This document shows positions 23,678 through 32,829 of a stretch of DNA of 41,752 nt, one piece after another. The DNA lies in contig NZ_JAAGNI010000276.1 in assembly GCF_010550605.1 (NCBI RefSeq), positions 1-41,752 on the forward strand, read 5' to 3'. This stretch comes from Streptomyces sp. SID9727 (lineage in GTDB: Bacteria > Actinomycetota > Actinomycetes > Streptomycetales > Streptomycetaceae). The position numbers were made by a program, and so were the translations under genes. The notes under the pieces were generated by a model that was not told the origin of the DNA, did not search any database, and saw only the letters and a program-made list of their open reading frames with translations. Every line of letters begins with the position of its first letter. Within the stretch, counting starts at the first letter, position 1.

Positions 23678-25216
23678 TCACCAGCGCACGGCGTCCAGCG
23701 CGTCCACCACTCCGGCTCCGTAGAAGCCGTTGCGGTTCTTGCCGCCCTCGCATACCGCGTCGGCCGTGCCGTCACCGTCGATGTCGTACGGCTTGTCGCA
23801 CGCCTTCGCGTCCGCCTCCAGCGTCAGCAGCGCCTTGACCGCGGCGGGCGTCGCGTACGGGTGCTTCGACTTGATCAGGGCCACGACGCCGGCGACGTGC
23901 GGGGACGCCATCGACGTGCCGGCCTTGTAGCCGTACTTGCCGCCCGGCAGGGTCGAGAGGATCAGACCGCTCGTCGCGGGGGGCTCGGGCGTCTGGTAGA
24001 TGGTCGAGTCCCCGCCGGGCGCGGCGACGTCGATGACCCCGTTCCCGTAGTTCGAGTACGACGCCTTCAGGCCCTTCGCGCCCGTCGCCGAGACCGTGAC
24101 GACGCCCGGGAGCATCGTCGGGATGTCCAGGCACTGGCGCGGGTCGACGGTCCGGCCGCCCGGGGTGGTGTCGTTCGGGCTGGTCGTGTCCTCGATGGAG
24201 TCCGCCGCGAGGTCCTCGGCGGAGTTCCCGGCCGCCGCGACGTTGACCGCGCCCTTCCGCTCGGCATACCGGGTGGCCCGGTACACGGCCTCGACCAGGG
24301 CGCCCTGGTCCGGGTCGTTCTTGCAGTTGTACATCCACGGGTCGGTGTAATAGCTGTTGTTGGTGACGTCGACCCCGTGGTCGGCGGCCCAGACGAAGCC
24401 GCAGACGACGGACTCGGTGTAGAAGAAGCCGTCCGGGTTGGCGACCTTGATGCCGGACACCTTCACGCCCGGCGCCACGCCCGTCACGCCGACGCCGTTC
24501 TTGGCCGCCGCGATGGTGCCGGCGACGTGGGTGCCGTGGTCGCTCTCGCCGGGGTTGGGACGCCAGGCGCCCTCCGTGGTGTCCGGGGCGCCCGACACGC
24601 AGTTCGCGGAGGCCGCGCGGTCGAAGTTGGGCGCGAGGTCCGGGTGGGTGTCGTCCACCCCGGTGTCGATGACCGCGACCGTCACCCGGGAACTGCCCAG
24701 CGACTTCTGGTGGGCCTTGTCCGCCTTGATGGCCGGCAGGTCCCACTGCAACGGCTCCATCGGGTCCTGGTCCGCCGTCGCCTGCGCCGCCGCGGCCTTC
24801 TCCTGCGCGGCCGTCAGGGGCTGCTCGACCCCGATGTCCTTGGTGGCCTGGGGCACGATCGGGTTGGTGCGCGTGGCCCCCGCCGACTGGACGCCCCTGA
24901 CCTTGCGGACCGTCTTCGCGAAGTCCGGGTTCTTCGAGTGGACGACGATGACACCGATCCGGTCGTAGGCGATCACCACCGTGCCGCCGGCCCGTTCTAT
25001 CGCCTTGCGCACCTGCTTGACGGTCCCGGGACCGCCCTGGGTGTTGACCACGTACGACAGTTCCGGTCCGTCCGCGGGCACCGCCGCGGCGGGGGCACCG
25101 TGCCCCGCCGGTGCGGCGGAGGCCACCCCCGCCGGCAGGAAGCCGAGCGAGGCGGTGAGGGCCAATCCGACGGGCAGCGTCAGTGCGCGCGTCCGTCCGG
25201 ATACCAGATGAGCCAT
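23678..25216 (-). CDS. Secreted subtilisin-like serine protease (S8 family)
   Basis: A 512-residue preproprotein. The signal peptide is about residues 1-35, ending ASA-AP. An I9-type propeptide (about 50-125) is followed by an Ala/Gln-rich stretch. The mature protease has the triad D184 (AVIDTGVDD), H227 (DHGTHVAGT) and S435 (AGTSMASPH), plus the oxyanion Asn in AAAGNSAED (about 331). Cysteines are few and probably paired. Near the C-terminus a DIDGDGTAD stretch looks like a calcium-binding loop. It is transcribed alone from a promoter at about 25285-25314. Its role would be extracellular protein degradation or processing. Confidence 0.94.
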   Translation of the reverse strand: MAHLVSGRTRALTLPVGLALTASLGFLPAGVASAAPAGHGAPAAAVPADGPELSYVVNTQGGPGTVKQVRKAIERAGGTVVIAYDRIGVIVVHSKNPDFAKTVRKVRGVQSAGATRTNPIVPQATKDIGVEQPLTAAQEKAAAAQATADQDPMEPLQWDLPAIKADKAHQKSLGSSRVTVAVIDTGVDDTHPDLAPNFDRAASANCVSGAPDTTEGAWRPNPGESDHGTHVAGTIAAAKNGVGVTGVAPGVKVSGIKVANPDGFFYTESVVCGFVWAADHGVDVTNNSYYTDPWMYNCKNDPDQGALVEAVYRATRYAERKGAVNVAAAGNSAEDLAADSIEDTTSPNDTTPGGRTVDPRQCLDIPTMLPGVVTVSATGAKGLKASYSNYGNGVIDVAAPGGDSTIYQTPEPPATSGLILSTLPGGKYGYKAGTSMASPHVAGVVALIKSKHPYATPAAVKALLTLEADAKACDKPYDIDGDGTADAVCEGGKNRNGFYGAGVVDALDAVRW

Positions 25217-25284
25217 GGGGTCTCCACTTCATCCGTGTCAGCCGACCGGACACACGGCGTGCCCGGTCGCGTACATGACCAGTG

Positions 25285-25314
25285 AAGCTAGCGCCGATCA
25301 TCCCGGCACATCAA
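25285..25314 (-). promoter_or_regulatory. Promoter of the subtilisin gene
   Basis: On the minus strand TTGATG (25309-25314) and TAGCTT (25285-25290) are separated by 18 bases, a vegetative-type promoter about 70 bases before the ATG. The remaining part of the 286-base gap up to 25502 holds a small CCCC/GGGG hairpin (near 25345) and otherwise nothing recognisable. Confidence 0.55.
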
Positions 25315-25502
25315 TCGATTCGCACGAACACGTGCTCATCGGTCCCCCCGAAGGGGTGACGGAGAGCGGGGGCGAACCCAAGTGAACCGCTTCGCCGCGG
25401 GCTGCGTGCCGTTGTCAGGGGAAGCGCACCACCACCCCGAATACGAGGTCCCCCGTGCAACCGACCGTCCCCACCACCGCACCCGCGTCGCGAGGAGAAT
25501 CC

Positions 25503-25868
25503 GTGGCTACCGATGCACCGCCGCCCGAGGGCAATACGGAGAAGAGCCCTGCCCAGCCCACGACCGAGGCGTTCCTCGCGGAGCAGGCCAGTGCGGAGTT
25601 CGGCGAACTGCGCCGCTCCCACCGTTCGTTCGCCTTCCCGCTGACCATCGCCTTCGTCCTCTGGTACCTGCTGTACGTGCTGCTCTCCAACTACGCGGGC
25701 GGCTTCATGGGCACCAAGGTCTTCAGCGACATCAACGTGGCCTTCGTCTTCGGCCTCGCCCAGTTCGCCACCACCTTCCTCATCGCCTGGTTCTACTCGC
25801 GCCACGCCAACGCGAAGCTGGACCCGAAGGCCGAGGCCATCAAGAACCGCATGGAGGCCGACGCATGA
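25503..25868 (+). CDS. DUF485 membrane protein, partner of the solute symporter
   Basis: A 121-residue protein from GTG 25503 with GAGGAG just upstream. About 30 polar residues precede the DUF485 domain: FGELRRSHRSFAFPLTIAFV, a first helix ending YVLLSNYAGGFM, then VAFVFGLAQFATTFLIAWFY as a second helix, and a charged end. DUF485 genes regularly precede acetate/monocarboxylate symporters (ActP, MctC); here the stop overlaps the symporter ATG (ATGA). A supporting role for the transporter is likely but not proved. Confidence 0.92.
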   Translation: MATDAPPPEGNTEKSPAQPTTEAFLAEQASAEFGELRRSHRSFAFPLTIAFVLWYLLYVLLSNYAGGFMGTKVFSDINVAFVFGLAQFATTFLIAWFYSRHANAKLDPKAEAIKNRMEADA

Positions 25869-27496
25869 GCGCCGCGTACCACTCCCACACCGCCGTGACC
25901 CTCGCCGCCTCGTCCACCAGCGAGCACCGGCCGCTCATCATCACGCTGTTCGCGGTCTTCGTCGCCGCCACCCTCGGCATCACCGTCTGGGCCGGCCGCC
26001 AGACCCGCAGCGCCGCCGACTTCTACGCGGGCGGGCGCCAGTTCACCGCCTTCCAGAACGGACTCGCGGTCTCCGGCGACTACATGTCCGCCGCGTCCTT
26101 CCTCGGCATCGCCGGCGCCATCGCCCTCTTCGGTTACGACGGCTTCCTCTACTCCATCGGCTTCCTCGTCGCCTGGCTGGTGGCGCTCCTGCTCGTCGCC
26201 GAACCCCTGCGCAACTCGGGCCGTTACACCATGGGCGACGTCCTCGCCTACCGGATGCGCCAGCGCCCGGTGCGCACCGCGGCGGGCGTCTCCACCATCA
26301 TCGTGTCGATCTTCTACCTGCTGGCACAGATGGCGGGCGCCGGAGCACTGGTCACCCTGCTCCTCGGCATCAGCAGCGACGGCGGAAAGATCCTCATCGT
26401 TGCGCTGGTCGGCGTACTGATGATCGTCTACGTCACCATCGGCGGGATGAAGGGCACCACCTGGGTCCAGATGGTCAAGGCCGTCCTGCTCATCGCCGGC
26501 GCCCTCCTGATGACCCTCATGGTGCTGTGGAAGTTCGACTTCAACGTCTCCGACCTGCTGGGCACCGCCGCCGAGAAGAGCGGCCACGGCTCCGCGTTCC
26601 TGGAGCCCGGACTGAAGTACGGGGCCACCGGCACCTCGAAGCTCGACTTCCTCTCCCTCGGCCTGGCCCTGGTCCTCGGCACCGCGGGACTGCCGCACAT
26701 CCTGATCCGCTTCTACACGGTGCCCACCGCCAAGGCCGCCCGTAAGTCCGTCAACTGGGCCATCGGCATCATCGGCGCCTTCTACCTGATGACCATCGCC
26801 CTGGGCTTCGGCGCCGCCGCGCTGATCGGTCCGAAGAACATCGAGGCGCCGGGCAACACCGCCGCACCGCAGCTCGCCGAATACCTCGGCGGGACCGGCA
26901 CCACCGGCGGCGCGATCATGCTCGCCGTCATCTCCGCCGTCGCCTTCGCCACCATCCTCGCCGTCGTCGCCGGACTGACCCTCGCCTCCTCGTCCTCCTT
27001 CGCGCACGACATCTACGCCAACGTCATCCGCAAGGGGCAGGCCACCGAGAAGGAGGAGATGAAGGCCGCCCGCTGGTCCACCGTCTTCATCGGCGCCGCC
27101 GCGATCGTCCTCGGCGTCTTCGCCCGCGACATGAACGTCGCCGGACTCGTCGCCCTCGCCTTCGCCGTCGCGGCCTCCGCCAACCTGCCGACGATCCTCT
27201 ACAGCCTCTTCTGGAAGCGCTTCACCACCCGGGGCGCGCTCTGGTCGATCTACGGCGGCCTGGCGTCCTCCGTGATCCTGGTGCTGTTCTCGCCGGTCGT
27301 CTCCGGCAACGAGAAGTCCTCGATGTTCAAGGGCGTCGACTTCTCCTGGTTCCCGCTGGAGAACCCCGGCCTGATCTCCATCCCGCTCGGCTTCCTGCTC
27401 GGCTGGATCGGCTCGCTCCTGTCCAAGGAGGAGCCGGACAAGGGCAAGTACGCGGAACTGGAGGTCAAGTCCCTCACCGGCATCGGGGCCCACTGA
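25865..27496 (+). CDS. Cation/acetate (monocarboxylate) symporter, SSS family
   Basis: A 543-residue sodium:solute symporter with about 13 helices. Diagnostic stretches are FYAGGRQFTAFQNGLAVSGD (about 56-75), YMSAASFLGIAGAIAL, GYDGFLYSIG and HILIRFYTVPTAKAARKS (about 278-295), all typical of ActP/MctC-type acetate, propionate or pyruvate carriers. The ATG 25865 overlaps the DUF485 stop, giving a two-gene operon ended by a long hairpin. The C-terminus is a short charged tail. The exact substrate range cannot be read from sequence. Confidence 0.92.
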   Translation: MSAAYHSHTAVTLAASSTSEHRPLIITLFAVFVAATLGITVWAGRQTRSAADFYAGGRQFTAFQNGLAVSGDYMSAASFLGIAGAIALFGYDGFLYSIGFLVAWLVALLLVAEPLRNSGRYTMGDVLAYRMRQRPVRTAAGVSTIIVSIFYLLAQMAGAGALVTLLLGISSDGGKILIVALVGVLMIVYVTIGGMKGTTWVQMVKAVLLIAGALLMTLMVLWKFDFNVSDLLGTAAEKSGHGSAFLEPGLKYGATGTSKLDFLSLGLALVLGTAGLPHILIRFYTVPTAKAARKSVNWAIGIIGAFYLMTIALGFGAAALIGPKNIEAPGNTAAPQLAEYLGGTGTTGGAIMLAVISAVAFATILAVVAGLTLASSSSFAHDIYANVIRKGQATEKEEMKAARWSTVFIGAAAIVLGVFARDMNVAGLVALAFAVAASANLPTILYSLFWKRFTTRGALWSIYGGLASSVILVLFSPVVSGNEKSSMFKGVDFSWFPLENPGLISIPLGFLLGWIGSLLSKEEPDKGKYAELEVKSLTGIGAH

Positions 27497-27508
27497 CCAC
27501 GCCCGTAC

Positions 27509-27542
27509 GAGGTCGCGTCGTAGGGTCCTACGACGCGACCTC
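27509..27542 (+). terminator. Long perfect hairpin after the symporter gene
   Basis: GAGGTCGCGTCGTAGG (27509-27524) and its exact complement (27527-27542) are separated by 2 bases, so about 15 pairs can form. It starts 13 bases past the symporter stop. It isolates moaA. Confidence 0.85.
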
Positions 27543-27645
27543 GCCGCGCCTCGTGCAAACGGGCCCCCTCCGCCCCCACCGGTCTCGCGTAGGCTCGAAG
27601 GAGTCAGATACCGCGACCGGGACACCACCGGGGGAGGGGGCCACC

Positions 27646-28635
27646 GTGCTCATCGACACCTACGGCCGGGTCGCCACCGACCTGCGCGTCTCGCTGACCG
27701 ACCGGTGCAACCTGCGCTGCACGTACTGCATGCCCGAGGAGGGTCTGCAGTGGCTGGCCAAGCCCGATCTCCTCACCGACGACGAGATCGTCCGGCTCGT
27801 CCGCATCGCCGTCACCACGCTCGGCGTCACCGAGGTCCGCTTCACCGGCGGCGAACCGCTGCTGCGCCCCGGCCTCGTCTCCATCGTCCAGCAGTGCGCG
27901 GCCCTGGAACCCCGTCCGAGGATGTCCCTCACCACCAACGGCATCGGGCTGAAGCGGACCGCCGCGGCCCTGAAGGACGCCGGCCTCGACCGGGTCAACG
28001 TCTCGCTCGACACCCTGCGGCCCGAGGTGTTCAAGACCCTCACCCGCCGCGACCGCCACCACGACGTGCTGGCCGGCCTGGAGGCCGCCCGCGACGCCGG
28101 GCTCACCCCCGTCAAGGTCAACACCGTCCTGATGCCGGGGCTCAACGACGACGAGGCCCCCGACCTGCTCGCCTGGGCCGTCGAGCACGGTTACGAGCTC
28201 CGCTTCATCGAGCAGATGCCGCTGGACGCCCAGCACGGCTGGAAGCGCGACGGCATGATCACCGCGGGCGACATCCTCGCCTCCCTGCGCACCCGCTTCG
28301 ACCTCACCCCCGAGGACGACGGCGAGCGCGGCTCCGCCCCCGCCGAGCGCTGGACCGTCGACGGCGGACCGCACCGGGTCGGCGTCATCGCCTCCGTCAC
28401 CCGCCCCTTCTGCCGGGCCTGCGACCGCACCCGGCTCACCGCCGACGGACAGGTCCGCACCTGCCTGTTCGCCCGCGAGGAGACCGACCTGCGCGGGGCG
28501 CTGCGCTCGGAGGCGCCCGACGAGGAGATCGCCCGCGTCTGGAAGCAGGCGATGTGGGGCAAGAAGGCCGGATCCGGCCTTGACGACCCGAGCTTCCTCC
28601 AGCCCGACCGCCCGATGTCCGCGATCGGCGGCTGA
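27646..28635 (+). CDS. moaA: GTP 3',8-cyclase MoaA
   Basis: A 329-residue radical-SAM enzyme that starts molybdenum-cofactor synthesis by converting GTP to 3',8-cyclo-GTP. The SAM cluster is C21-x3-C25-x2-C28 (DRCNLRCTYCMP). The second iron-sulphur cluster is in CRACDRTRL and QVRTCLF. The essential C-terminal Gly-Gly is present (last residues IGG). GTG 27646 was chosen because GGGGGAGGGGG precedes it; the upstream frame is not protein-like. It stands alone, without other moa genes. Confidence 0.95.
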   Translation: MLIDTYGRVATDLRVSLTDRCNLRCTYCMPEEGLQWLAKPDLLTDDEIVRLVRIAVTTLGVTEVRFTGGEPLLRPGLVSIVQQCAALEPRPRMSLTTNGIGLKRTAAALKDAGLDRVNVSLDTLRPEVFKTLTRRDRHHDVLAGLEAARDAGLTPVKVNTVLMPGLNDDEAPDLLAWAVEHGYELRFIEQMPLDAQHGWKRDGMITAGDILASLRTRFDLTPEDDGERGSAPAERWTVDGGPHRVGVIASVTRPFCRACDRTRLTADGQVRTCLFAREETDLRGALRSEAPDEEIARVWKQAMWGKKAGSGLDDPSFLQPDRPMSAIGG

Positions 28636-28645
28636 GCCCGTCCCG

Positions 28646-28888
28646 TCACGGGGACGCGGGGCGCGACTCCCACTCCGCCAGCGTCACCACGTCCTTGAGG
28701 AAGCCCCGCATCCCGAGGAACGAGGACAGGTGCTCCCGGTGCTCCTCGCAGGCCAGCCACGTCTTGCGGCGCTCCGGCGTGTGCAGCTTCGGGTTGTTCC
28801 AGGCCAGCACCCAGACGGCGTCGGCCCGGCAGCCCTTGGCCGAACAGATGGGGGCCGTGGAGTTCTCGGCGGATTCCGGGGAGTTCAC
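28646..28888 (-). CDS. Small zinc-finger-like hypothetical protein
   Basis: An 80-residue protein from GTG 28886-28888, starting VNSPESAENSTAPICSAKGC. The Cys/His pattern C-x4-C ... C-x2-H-x2-H (ICSAKGC, then LACEEHREHL) suggests one zinc site; a conserved WVLAWNNPKLHTPERRKTWL lies between. TAGGGT ends 7 bases before the start, so the message is probably leaderless. The gene converges on moaA with a 10-base gap. I recognise it as a conserved streptomycete small protein but not its function. Confidence 0.8.
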   Translation of the reverse strand: MNSPESAENSTAPICSAKGCRADAVWVLAWNNPKLHTPERRKTWLACEEHREHLSSFLGMRGFLKDVVTLAEWESRPASP

Positions 28889-28895
28889 GGACTCA

Positions 28896-28901
28896 ACCCT
28901 A
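28896..28901 (-). promoter_or_regulatory. Leaderless -10 of the small zinc-finger gene
   Basis: TAGGGT on the minus strand, exactly 7 bases before the GTG start, a spacing that puts transcription at the start codon. Confidence 0.5.
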
Positions 28902-29094
28902 GAGGGTGCCGGACGCGTACCCGGACGCGGGAATGGCGACGCCGGGCAGCCACGGGGGGAGCTGCCCGGCGTCGGTCCGTCGCTCCGACGGGGGATGCGG
29001 AGCGCTTTCAAAGTATGTCACGCACACCCTGCCGCGGTGCACCGGAACTTCATGATTGATCTGAGCTTTTCTTGAGCTTGGCTCCGCCGTGGGC

Positions 29095-29463
29095 TCAGCC
29101 GTGCTCCGCCGCATCCGAAGACCGGAAACCGCGTCCGGACTGCGGTGAGGGCGCCGCCGCACCGGCTTCCAGCGCCGGGTACGACTGGGGCGGCAGTACG
29201 AACGTGGACGGCAGCGCCGGGCTGGTCTCGCGGCCCGCGTTGGCGATGACGACGGCCACGTACGGCAGCAGCACCCCGAGACCGAGTGCCACGAACGCGA
29301 TGTGCCGTTCCACGTTCCACAGGACCGCGGCGGCCACCACCGACACCGTGCGCACGCTCATCGAGATCACATAGCGGCGCTGTCTGCCGCGCACGTCCTC
29401 GGCGAGCCCCTGCCGGGCCCCCGTGATCCGGAAGACCTCCGCATCACCTTGTTTGCGCACCAC
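29095..29463 (-). CDS. DUF3099 membrane protein
   Basis: A 122-residue protein from tandem GTG codons (29461-29463 or 29458-29460). The DUF3099 pattern FRITGARQGLAEDVRGRQRR (about 11-30) is followed by YVISMSVRTVSVVAAAVLW and IAFVALGLGVLLPYVAVVIA, two membrane helices separated by a short NVERH turn, and then a Pro/Ser-rich tail. It is widespread in actinobacteria with no known role. It is divergent from the GlsB-type gene at 29659, with 195 bases between. Confidence 0.88.
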   Translation of the reverse strand: MVRKQGDAEVFRITGARQGLAEDVRGRQRRYVISMSVRTVSVVAAAVLWNVERHIAFVALGLGVLLPYVAVVIANAGRETSPALPSTFVLPPQSYPALEAGAAAPSPQSGRGFRSSDAAEHG

Positions 29464-29658
29464 GTCCCCACCAACCTTCCCCGGACCCGGACCGGCCGCT
29501 CCTACGCTACGCCCGGCATCCGGCGCGCACGAGACCGGGGCACGCCGTATGCGTACATTCCGCCCCCGTCCGCACGGACCCGCCCGACGTGCGGCGGGCC
29601 GCCGCAGCGCCGAGACTGGGCGGGACATGCGCGACACCGCGTCGCTCAAGGAGGCAGC

Positions 29659-29934
29659 ATGGGCTGGTTGTGGGCAATCATCGTGGGCCTGGTGCTCGGA
29701 CTGATCGCCAAGGCGATCCTGCCGGGCAAGCAGCAGATCCCCCTCTGGCTGACGGTCATCTTCGGCATGATCGGCAGCGTCCTCGGAAATGCCGTCGCCA
29801 CTTGGATCGGCGTCAACGACACCAAGGGCATCGACTGGACGCGCCATGTGCTCCAGCTCATCGGCGCGGTGGTGGTGGTCGGTGTCGGCGACATGCTGTA
29901 CGCCTCGCTCCGGGGCAACAGGCAGCGCACCTGA
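29659..29934 (+). CDS. GlsB/YeaQ/YmgE-family small membrane protein
   Basis: A 91-residue protein starting MGWLWAIIVGLVLGLIAKAI. It has three helices: 2-20, a middle one (LWLTVIFGMIGSVLGNAVAT, about 29-48) and a last (VLQLIGAVVVVGVGDMLYAS, about 64-83). The LIAKAILPGK and GSVLGN motifs mark the transglycosylase-associated/GlsB family, associated with stress responses. AAGGAGG precedes the ATG. A bidirectional hairpin separates it from tyrS. Confidence 0.9.
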   Translation: MGWLWAIIVGLVLGLIAKAILPGKQQIPLWLTVIFGMIGSVLGNAVATWIGVNDTKGIDWTRHVLQLIGAVVVVGVGDMLYASLRGNRQRT

Positions 29935-29950
29935 AACCGCGGGAACCGAC

Positions 29951-29991
29951 GACAGCGGCCGGGCACGCACCACGCGCGCCCGGCCGCTGTC
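29951..29991. terminator. Bidirectional hairpin between glsB-type gene and tyrS
   Basis: GACAGCGGCCGGGC (29951-29964) pairs with GCCCGGCCGCTGTC (29978-29991), a 14-bp perfect stem with a 13-base loop, between convergent stops. Confidence 0.85.
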
Positions 29992-30009
29992 CTGCGGTAG
30001 GGATACGGC

Positions 30010-31278
30010 TCAGCCGGCCGTGACCTCGATCGCCGCCAGGTTCTTCTTGCCCCGGCGCAGCACCAGCCAGCGCCCGTGCAGCAGCTCCTCGCGGGCCGGG
30101 GCCGCCTCGCCGTCGACGGCCTTGACGTTGTTTACGTACGCGCCGCCCTCCTTGACCGTGCGCCGCGCCCCCGACTTGCTCGGTGCCAGACCGGCCTCCA
30201 CCAGCAGGTCCACCAGCGGGCCCAGCTCGGTGACCCGGGCGTGCGGCACCTCGGACAGGGCGGCGCTCAGCGTCGCCTCGTCCAGCTCGCCGAGCTCACC
30301 CTGGCCGAACAGGGCCTTCGAGGCGGCGACGACCGCGGCGCACTGGTCCGCCCCGTGCACGAGCGTCGTCAGCTCCTCGGCCAGCGCGCGCTGCGCCGTC
30401 CGTGCCTGCGGGCGCTCCTCCGTGACCTTCTCCAGCTCCTCCAGCTCGGCCGGGGTCCGGAAGCTGAGGATGCGCATGTAGCGCGAGATGTCCCGGTCGT
30501 CCACGTTCAGCCAGAATTGGTAGAACGCGTACGGCGTCGTCATCCCGGCGTCGAGCCAGACGGCCCCGCCCTCCGACTTGCCGAACTTGGTGCCGTCCGC
30601 CTTCGTCATCAGCGGCGTCGCCAGCGCGTGCACCTCGGCTCCCGGCTCCAGGCGGTGGATGAGGTCCAGACCGGCCGTGAGGTTGCCCCACTGGTCGCTG
30701 CCGCCCTGCTGGAGGGTGCAGCCGTAGCGGCGGTACAGCTCCAGGAAGTCCATGCTCTGGAGCAGCTGGTAGCTGAACTCGGTGTAGCTGATGCCCTCGT
30801 CGGACTCCAGCCGGCGCGCGATGGACTCCTTGGTCAGCATCTTGTTGACCCGGAAGTGCTTGCCGATGTCCCGCAGGAACTCGATCGCGGACAGGCCCGC
30901 GGTCCAGTCCAGGTTGTTGACCATGACCGCGGCGTTCTCGCCCTCGAAGGACAGGAACGGCTCGATCTGCGCACGCAGCCGGGTCACCCACTGGCCGACG
31001 GTCTCCGGGTCGTTCAGCGTGCGCTCGGCGGTCGGCCGGGGGTCACCGATCTGACCGGTGGCCCCGCCGACCAGGGCGAGCGGCCGCAGCCCGGCCTGCT
31101 GGAGCCGGCGCATCGTGAGCACCTGCACCAGATGGCCGACGTGCAGGCTCGCCGCGGTGGGGTCGTAGCCGCAATAGAAGGTGACGGGACCGTCCGCGAG
31201 AGCCTTGCGCAATGCGTCCTCGTCGGTGGACTGGGCGAACAGCCCGCGCCACTTCAGCTCGTCGACGATGTCCGTCAC
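30010..31278 (-). CDS. tyrS: Tyrosyl-tRNA synthetase
   Basis: A 422-residue class I aminoacyl-tRNA synthetase that charges tRNA-Tyr. The HIGH motif is HVGH (46-49), the KMSKS motif is KFGKS (231-235), the tyrosine-site pattern is YCGYDPTA (35-42), and GGSDQWGN (192-199) is conserved. The C-terminal S4-like RNA-binding domain occupies about 345-420. The start GTG has AAGGAG upstream. TAGACT lies in the 50-base gap to the TldE gene and could be a -10, so tyrS has its own promoter. No T-box element was seen. Confidence 0.97.
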   Translation of the reverse strand: MTDIVDELKWRGLFAQSTDEDALRKALADGPVTFYCGYDPTAASLHVGHLVQVLTMRRLQQAGLRPLALVGGATGQIGDPRPTAERTLNDPETVGQWVTRLRAQIEPFLSFEGENAAVMVNNLDWTAGLSAIEFLRDIGKHFRVNKMLTKESIARRLESDEGISYTEFSYQLLQSMDFLELYRRYGCTLQQGGSDQWGNLTAGLDLIHRLEPGAEVHALATPLMTKADGTKFGKSEGGAVWLDAGMTTPYAFYQFWLNVDDRDISRYMRILSFRTPAELEELEKVTEERPQARTAQRALAEELTTLVHGADQCAAVVAASKALFGQGELGELDEATLSAALSEVPHARVTELGPLVDLLVEAGLAPSKSGARRTVKEGGAYVNNVKAVDGEAAPAREELLHGRWLVLRRGKKNLAAIEVTAG

Positions 31279-31328
31279 GGTTCCAGTGCTCCTTAGGGCG
31301 ATACGTTTGACGGTTCAGTCTAGGCGGG

Positions 31329-32723
31329 TCAGACGCCCCGGCTGACCGAGCTCATGTTGAAGTCCGGGACGCGCAGCGCGGGCATCGCGGCCCGGGTGAA
31401 CCAGTCGCCCCACTCGCGCGGCAGCGTCTTCTCGGTGCGGCCCGCCTCGGTGGCCCGGGACAGCAGGTCGACGGGGGACTCGTTGAACCGGAAGTTGTTC
31501 ACCTCGCCGACCACCTCGCCGTCGTCCACCAGGTAGACCCCGTCCCGGGTCAGCCCGGTCAGCAGCAGCGTGGCCGGGTCCACCTCGCGGATGTACCAGA
31601 GGCAGGTCAGCAGCAGCGCGCGGCCGGTCGTGGCGGCGGCCATCTCCTCCAGCGACCTCTCGCCCCCGCCCTCCAGGATGAGGTTGTCGACCGCCGGGGC
31701 GAGCGGCAGCCCGGTCAGGGCCGCGGTGTGCCGGGTCGTCGTCAGCCGCTCCAGGCGGCCGTCGGCGATCCAGTCGGTCCGGGCCAGCGGCAGCCCGTTG
31801 TCGAAGACCGAGGCCCCGTCCCCGGAGGAGTGCGCGAGGACGAAGGGCGCCGACTCCAGGCCCGGCGCGTGCGGGTCGCTGCGCAGGGTCAGCGGCAGCG
31901 GGGACAGCGTCTCGCCGAGCCGGGTACCGCCCCCCGGCTTGGAGAACACCGTCCGGCCCTCCGCCGCGTCCCGTGCCGTGGAGGACCAGAGCTGGTAGAT
32001 CAGCAGGTCGGCGACCGCGGTCGGCGGCAGCAGCGTCTCGTACCGCCCGGCGGGCAGCTCGATCCGGCGCTCCGCCCAGCCGAGCCGCCGCGCCAGCTCC
32101 GCGTCCATCCCGGCCGGGTCCACGTCCTGGAAGTCCCGCGTGGAGCGGCCCGCCCAGGCGGACCGGGTGCGGTCGGGCGACTTGGCGTTCAGCTCCAGCG
32201 TGCCGTTCGGCTGGTCGTGGCGCAGCCGCAGCCCCGTGGAGGTGCCGAGGTACGTGGAGGTCATCTGGTGGTGGGCGAAGCCGTACAGCTCGCGCCCCCC
32301 GGCCCGGGCCCGGGCGAAGGCGTCCCCGAGAGCCGGCGCGAACGCGGCGAACACCTCGGAGCCCGTCTCGGCGGGAGCGTCCGTGAAGTCGGGCGACGCG
32401 GGCACCCCGGTGACCAGCGGCTGGGCGTCCTCGGCCGGTCCCGCGGCGCGCGCGGCGGCCTCGGCGGCCCGGACGAGCGGCTCCAGGTCGTCCGTCGTGA
32501 CGGCGGCCCGGGACACCACCCCGGAGGCGGACCCCTCGGCGCCGTCGACCGTGGCGACGACGGTCAGGGTCCGGCCCCGGGTGACCCCGTTGGTGGTCAG
32601 GGTGTTGCCGGCCCAGCGCAGATTGGCCGACGACTTCTCGTCCGCGATGACCACACAGCCGTCGGCGTTCGACAGCCCGAGCGCCCGCTCGACGATCTCG
32701 TACGGCTTGCTGACGCGGCTCAT
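31329..32723 (-). CDS. tldE: TldE/PmbA-family protein (TldD partner)
   Basis: A 464-residue protein of the TldD/PmbA family starting MSRVSKPYEIVERALGLSNA. It lacks the HExxxH zinc site, as expected for TldE. The C-terminal signature GDWFTRAAMPALRVPDFNMS is typical. TldD-TldE heterodimers unfold and cleave peptides, as in processing of microcin B17 and modified-peptide natural products. The upstream tldD gene is linked through a duplicated junction (32719-32829). The mini-ORF stop overlaps the TldE start (ATGA). Confidence 0.9.
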   Translation of the reverse strand: MSRVSKPYEIVERALGLSNADGCVVIADEKSSANLRWAGNTLTTNGVTRGRTLTVVATVDGAEGSASGVVSRAAVTTDDLEPLVRAAEAAARAAGPAEDAQPLVTGVPASPDFTDAPAETGSEVFAAFAPALGDAFARARAGGRELYGFAHHQMTSTYLGTSTGLRLRHDQPNGTLELNAKSPDRTRSAWAGRSTRDFQDVDPAGMDAELARRLGWAERRIELPAGRYETLLPPTAVADLLIYQLWSSTARDAAEGRTVFSKPGGGTRLGETLSPLPLTLRSDPHAPGLESAPFVLAHSSGDGASVFDNGLPLARTDWIADGRLERLTTTRHTAALTGLPLAPAVDNLILEGGGERSLEEMAAATTGRALLLTCLWYIREVDPATLLLTGLTRDGVYLVDDGEVVGEVNNFRFNESPVDLLSRATEAGRTEKTLPREWGDWFTRAAMPALRVPDFNMSSVSRGV

Positions 32724-32829
32724 CGCCCGGCCTCCTGCGTCGTGTTGAGACTGTGCTCTCCCGGGGGACGACCCCCGGGCCCCCGGCCGGCTCCGTGGTT
32801 GCCGCTCATCGCCCGGCCTCCTGCGTCGT
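32719..32829. repeat. Duplicated tldD/tldE junction with internal hairpin
   Basis: The same 25 bases occur at 32719-32743 and 32805-32829, 86 bases apart. The insert between them holds a CCCGGGGG/CCCCCGGG hairpin with an ACGA loop (32760-32767 and 32772-32779). Both copies of the ATGA overlap are kept, so the reading chain is intact. Confidence 0.85.
32720..32809 (-). CDS. 29-codon mini-ORF bridging tldD and tldE
   Basis: An ATG (32807-32809) overlaps the tldD stop. The ORF runs 29 codons (MSGNHGAGRGPGG...) and ends NTTQEAGR, the same final residues as TldD, with its own stop overlapping the tldE ATG. It is the product of a junction duplication with a hairpin-rich insert. It may be translated simply to carry ribosomes from tldD to tldE. 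Confidence 0.45.
   Translation of the reverse strand: MSGNHGAGRGPGGRPPGEHSLNTTQEAGR

Noticed and set aside
25793..27628. 611-codon minus-strand ORF opposite the symporter
   Set aside because: Repetitive Gly/Asp/Glu-rich shadow of hydrophobic codons.
31279..31328. T-box leader for tyrS
   Set aside because: The gap is only about 50 bases, too short for a T-box, and no T-box sequence is visible.
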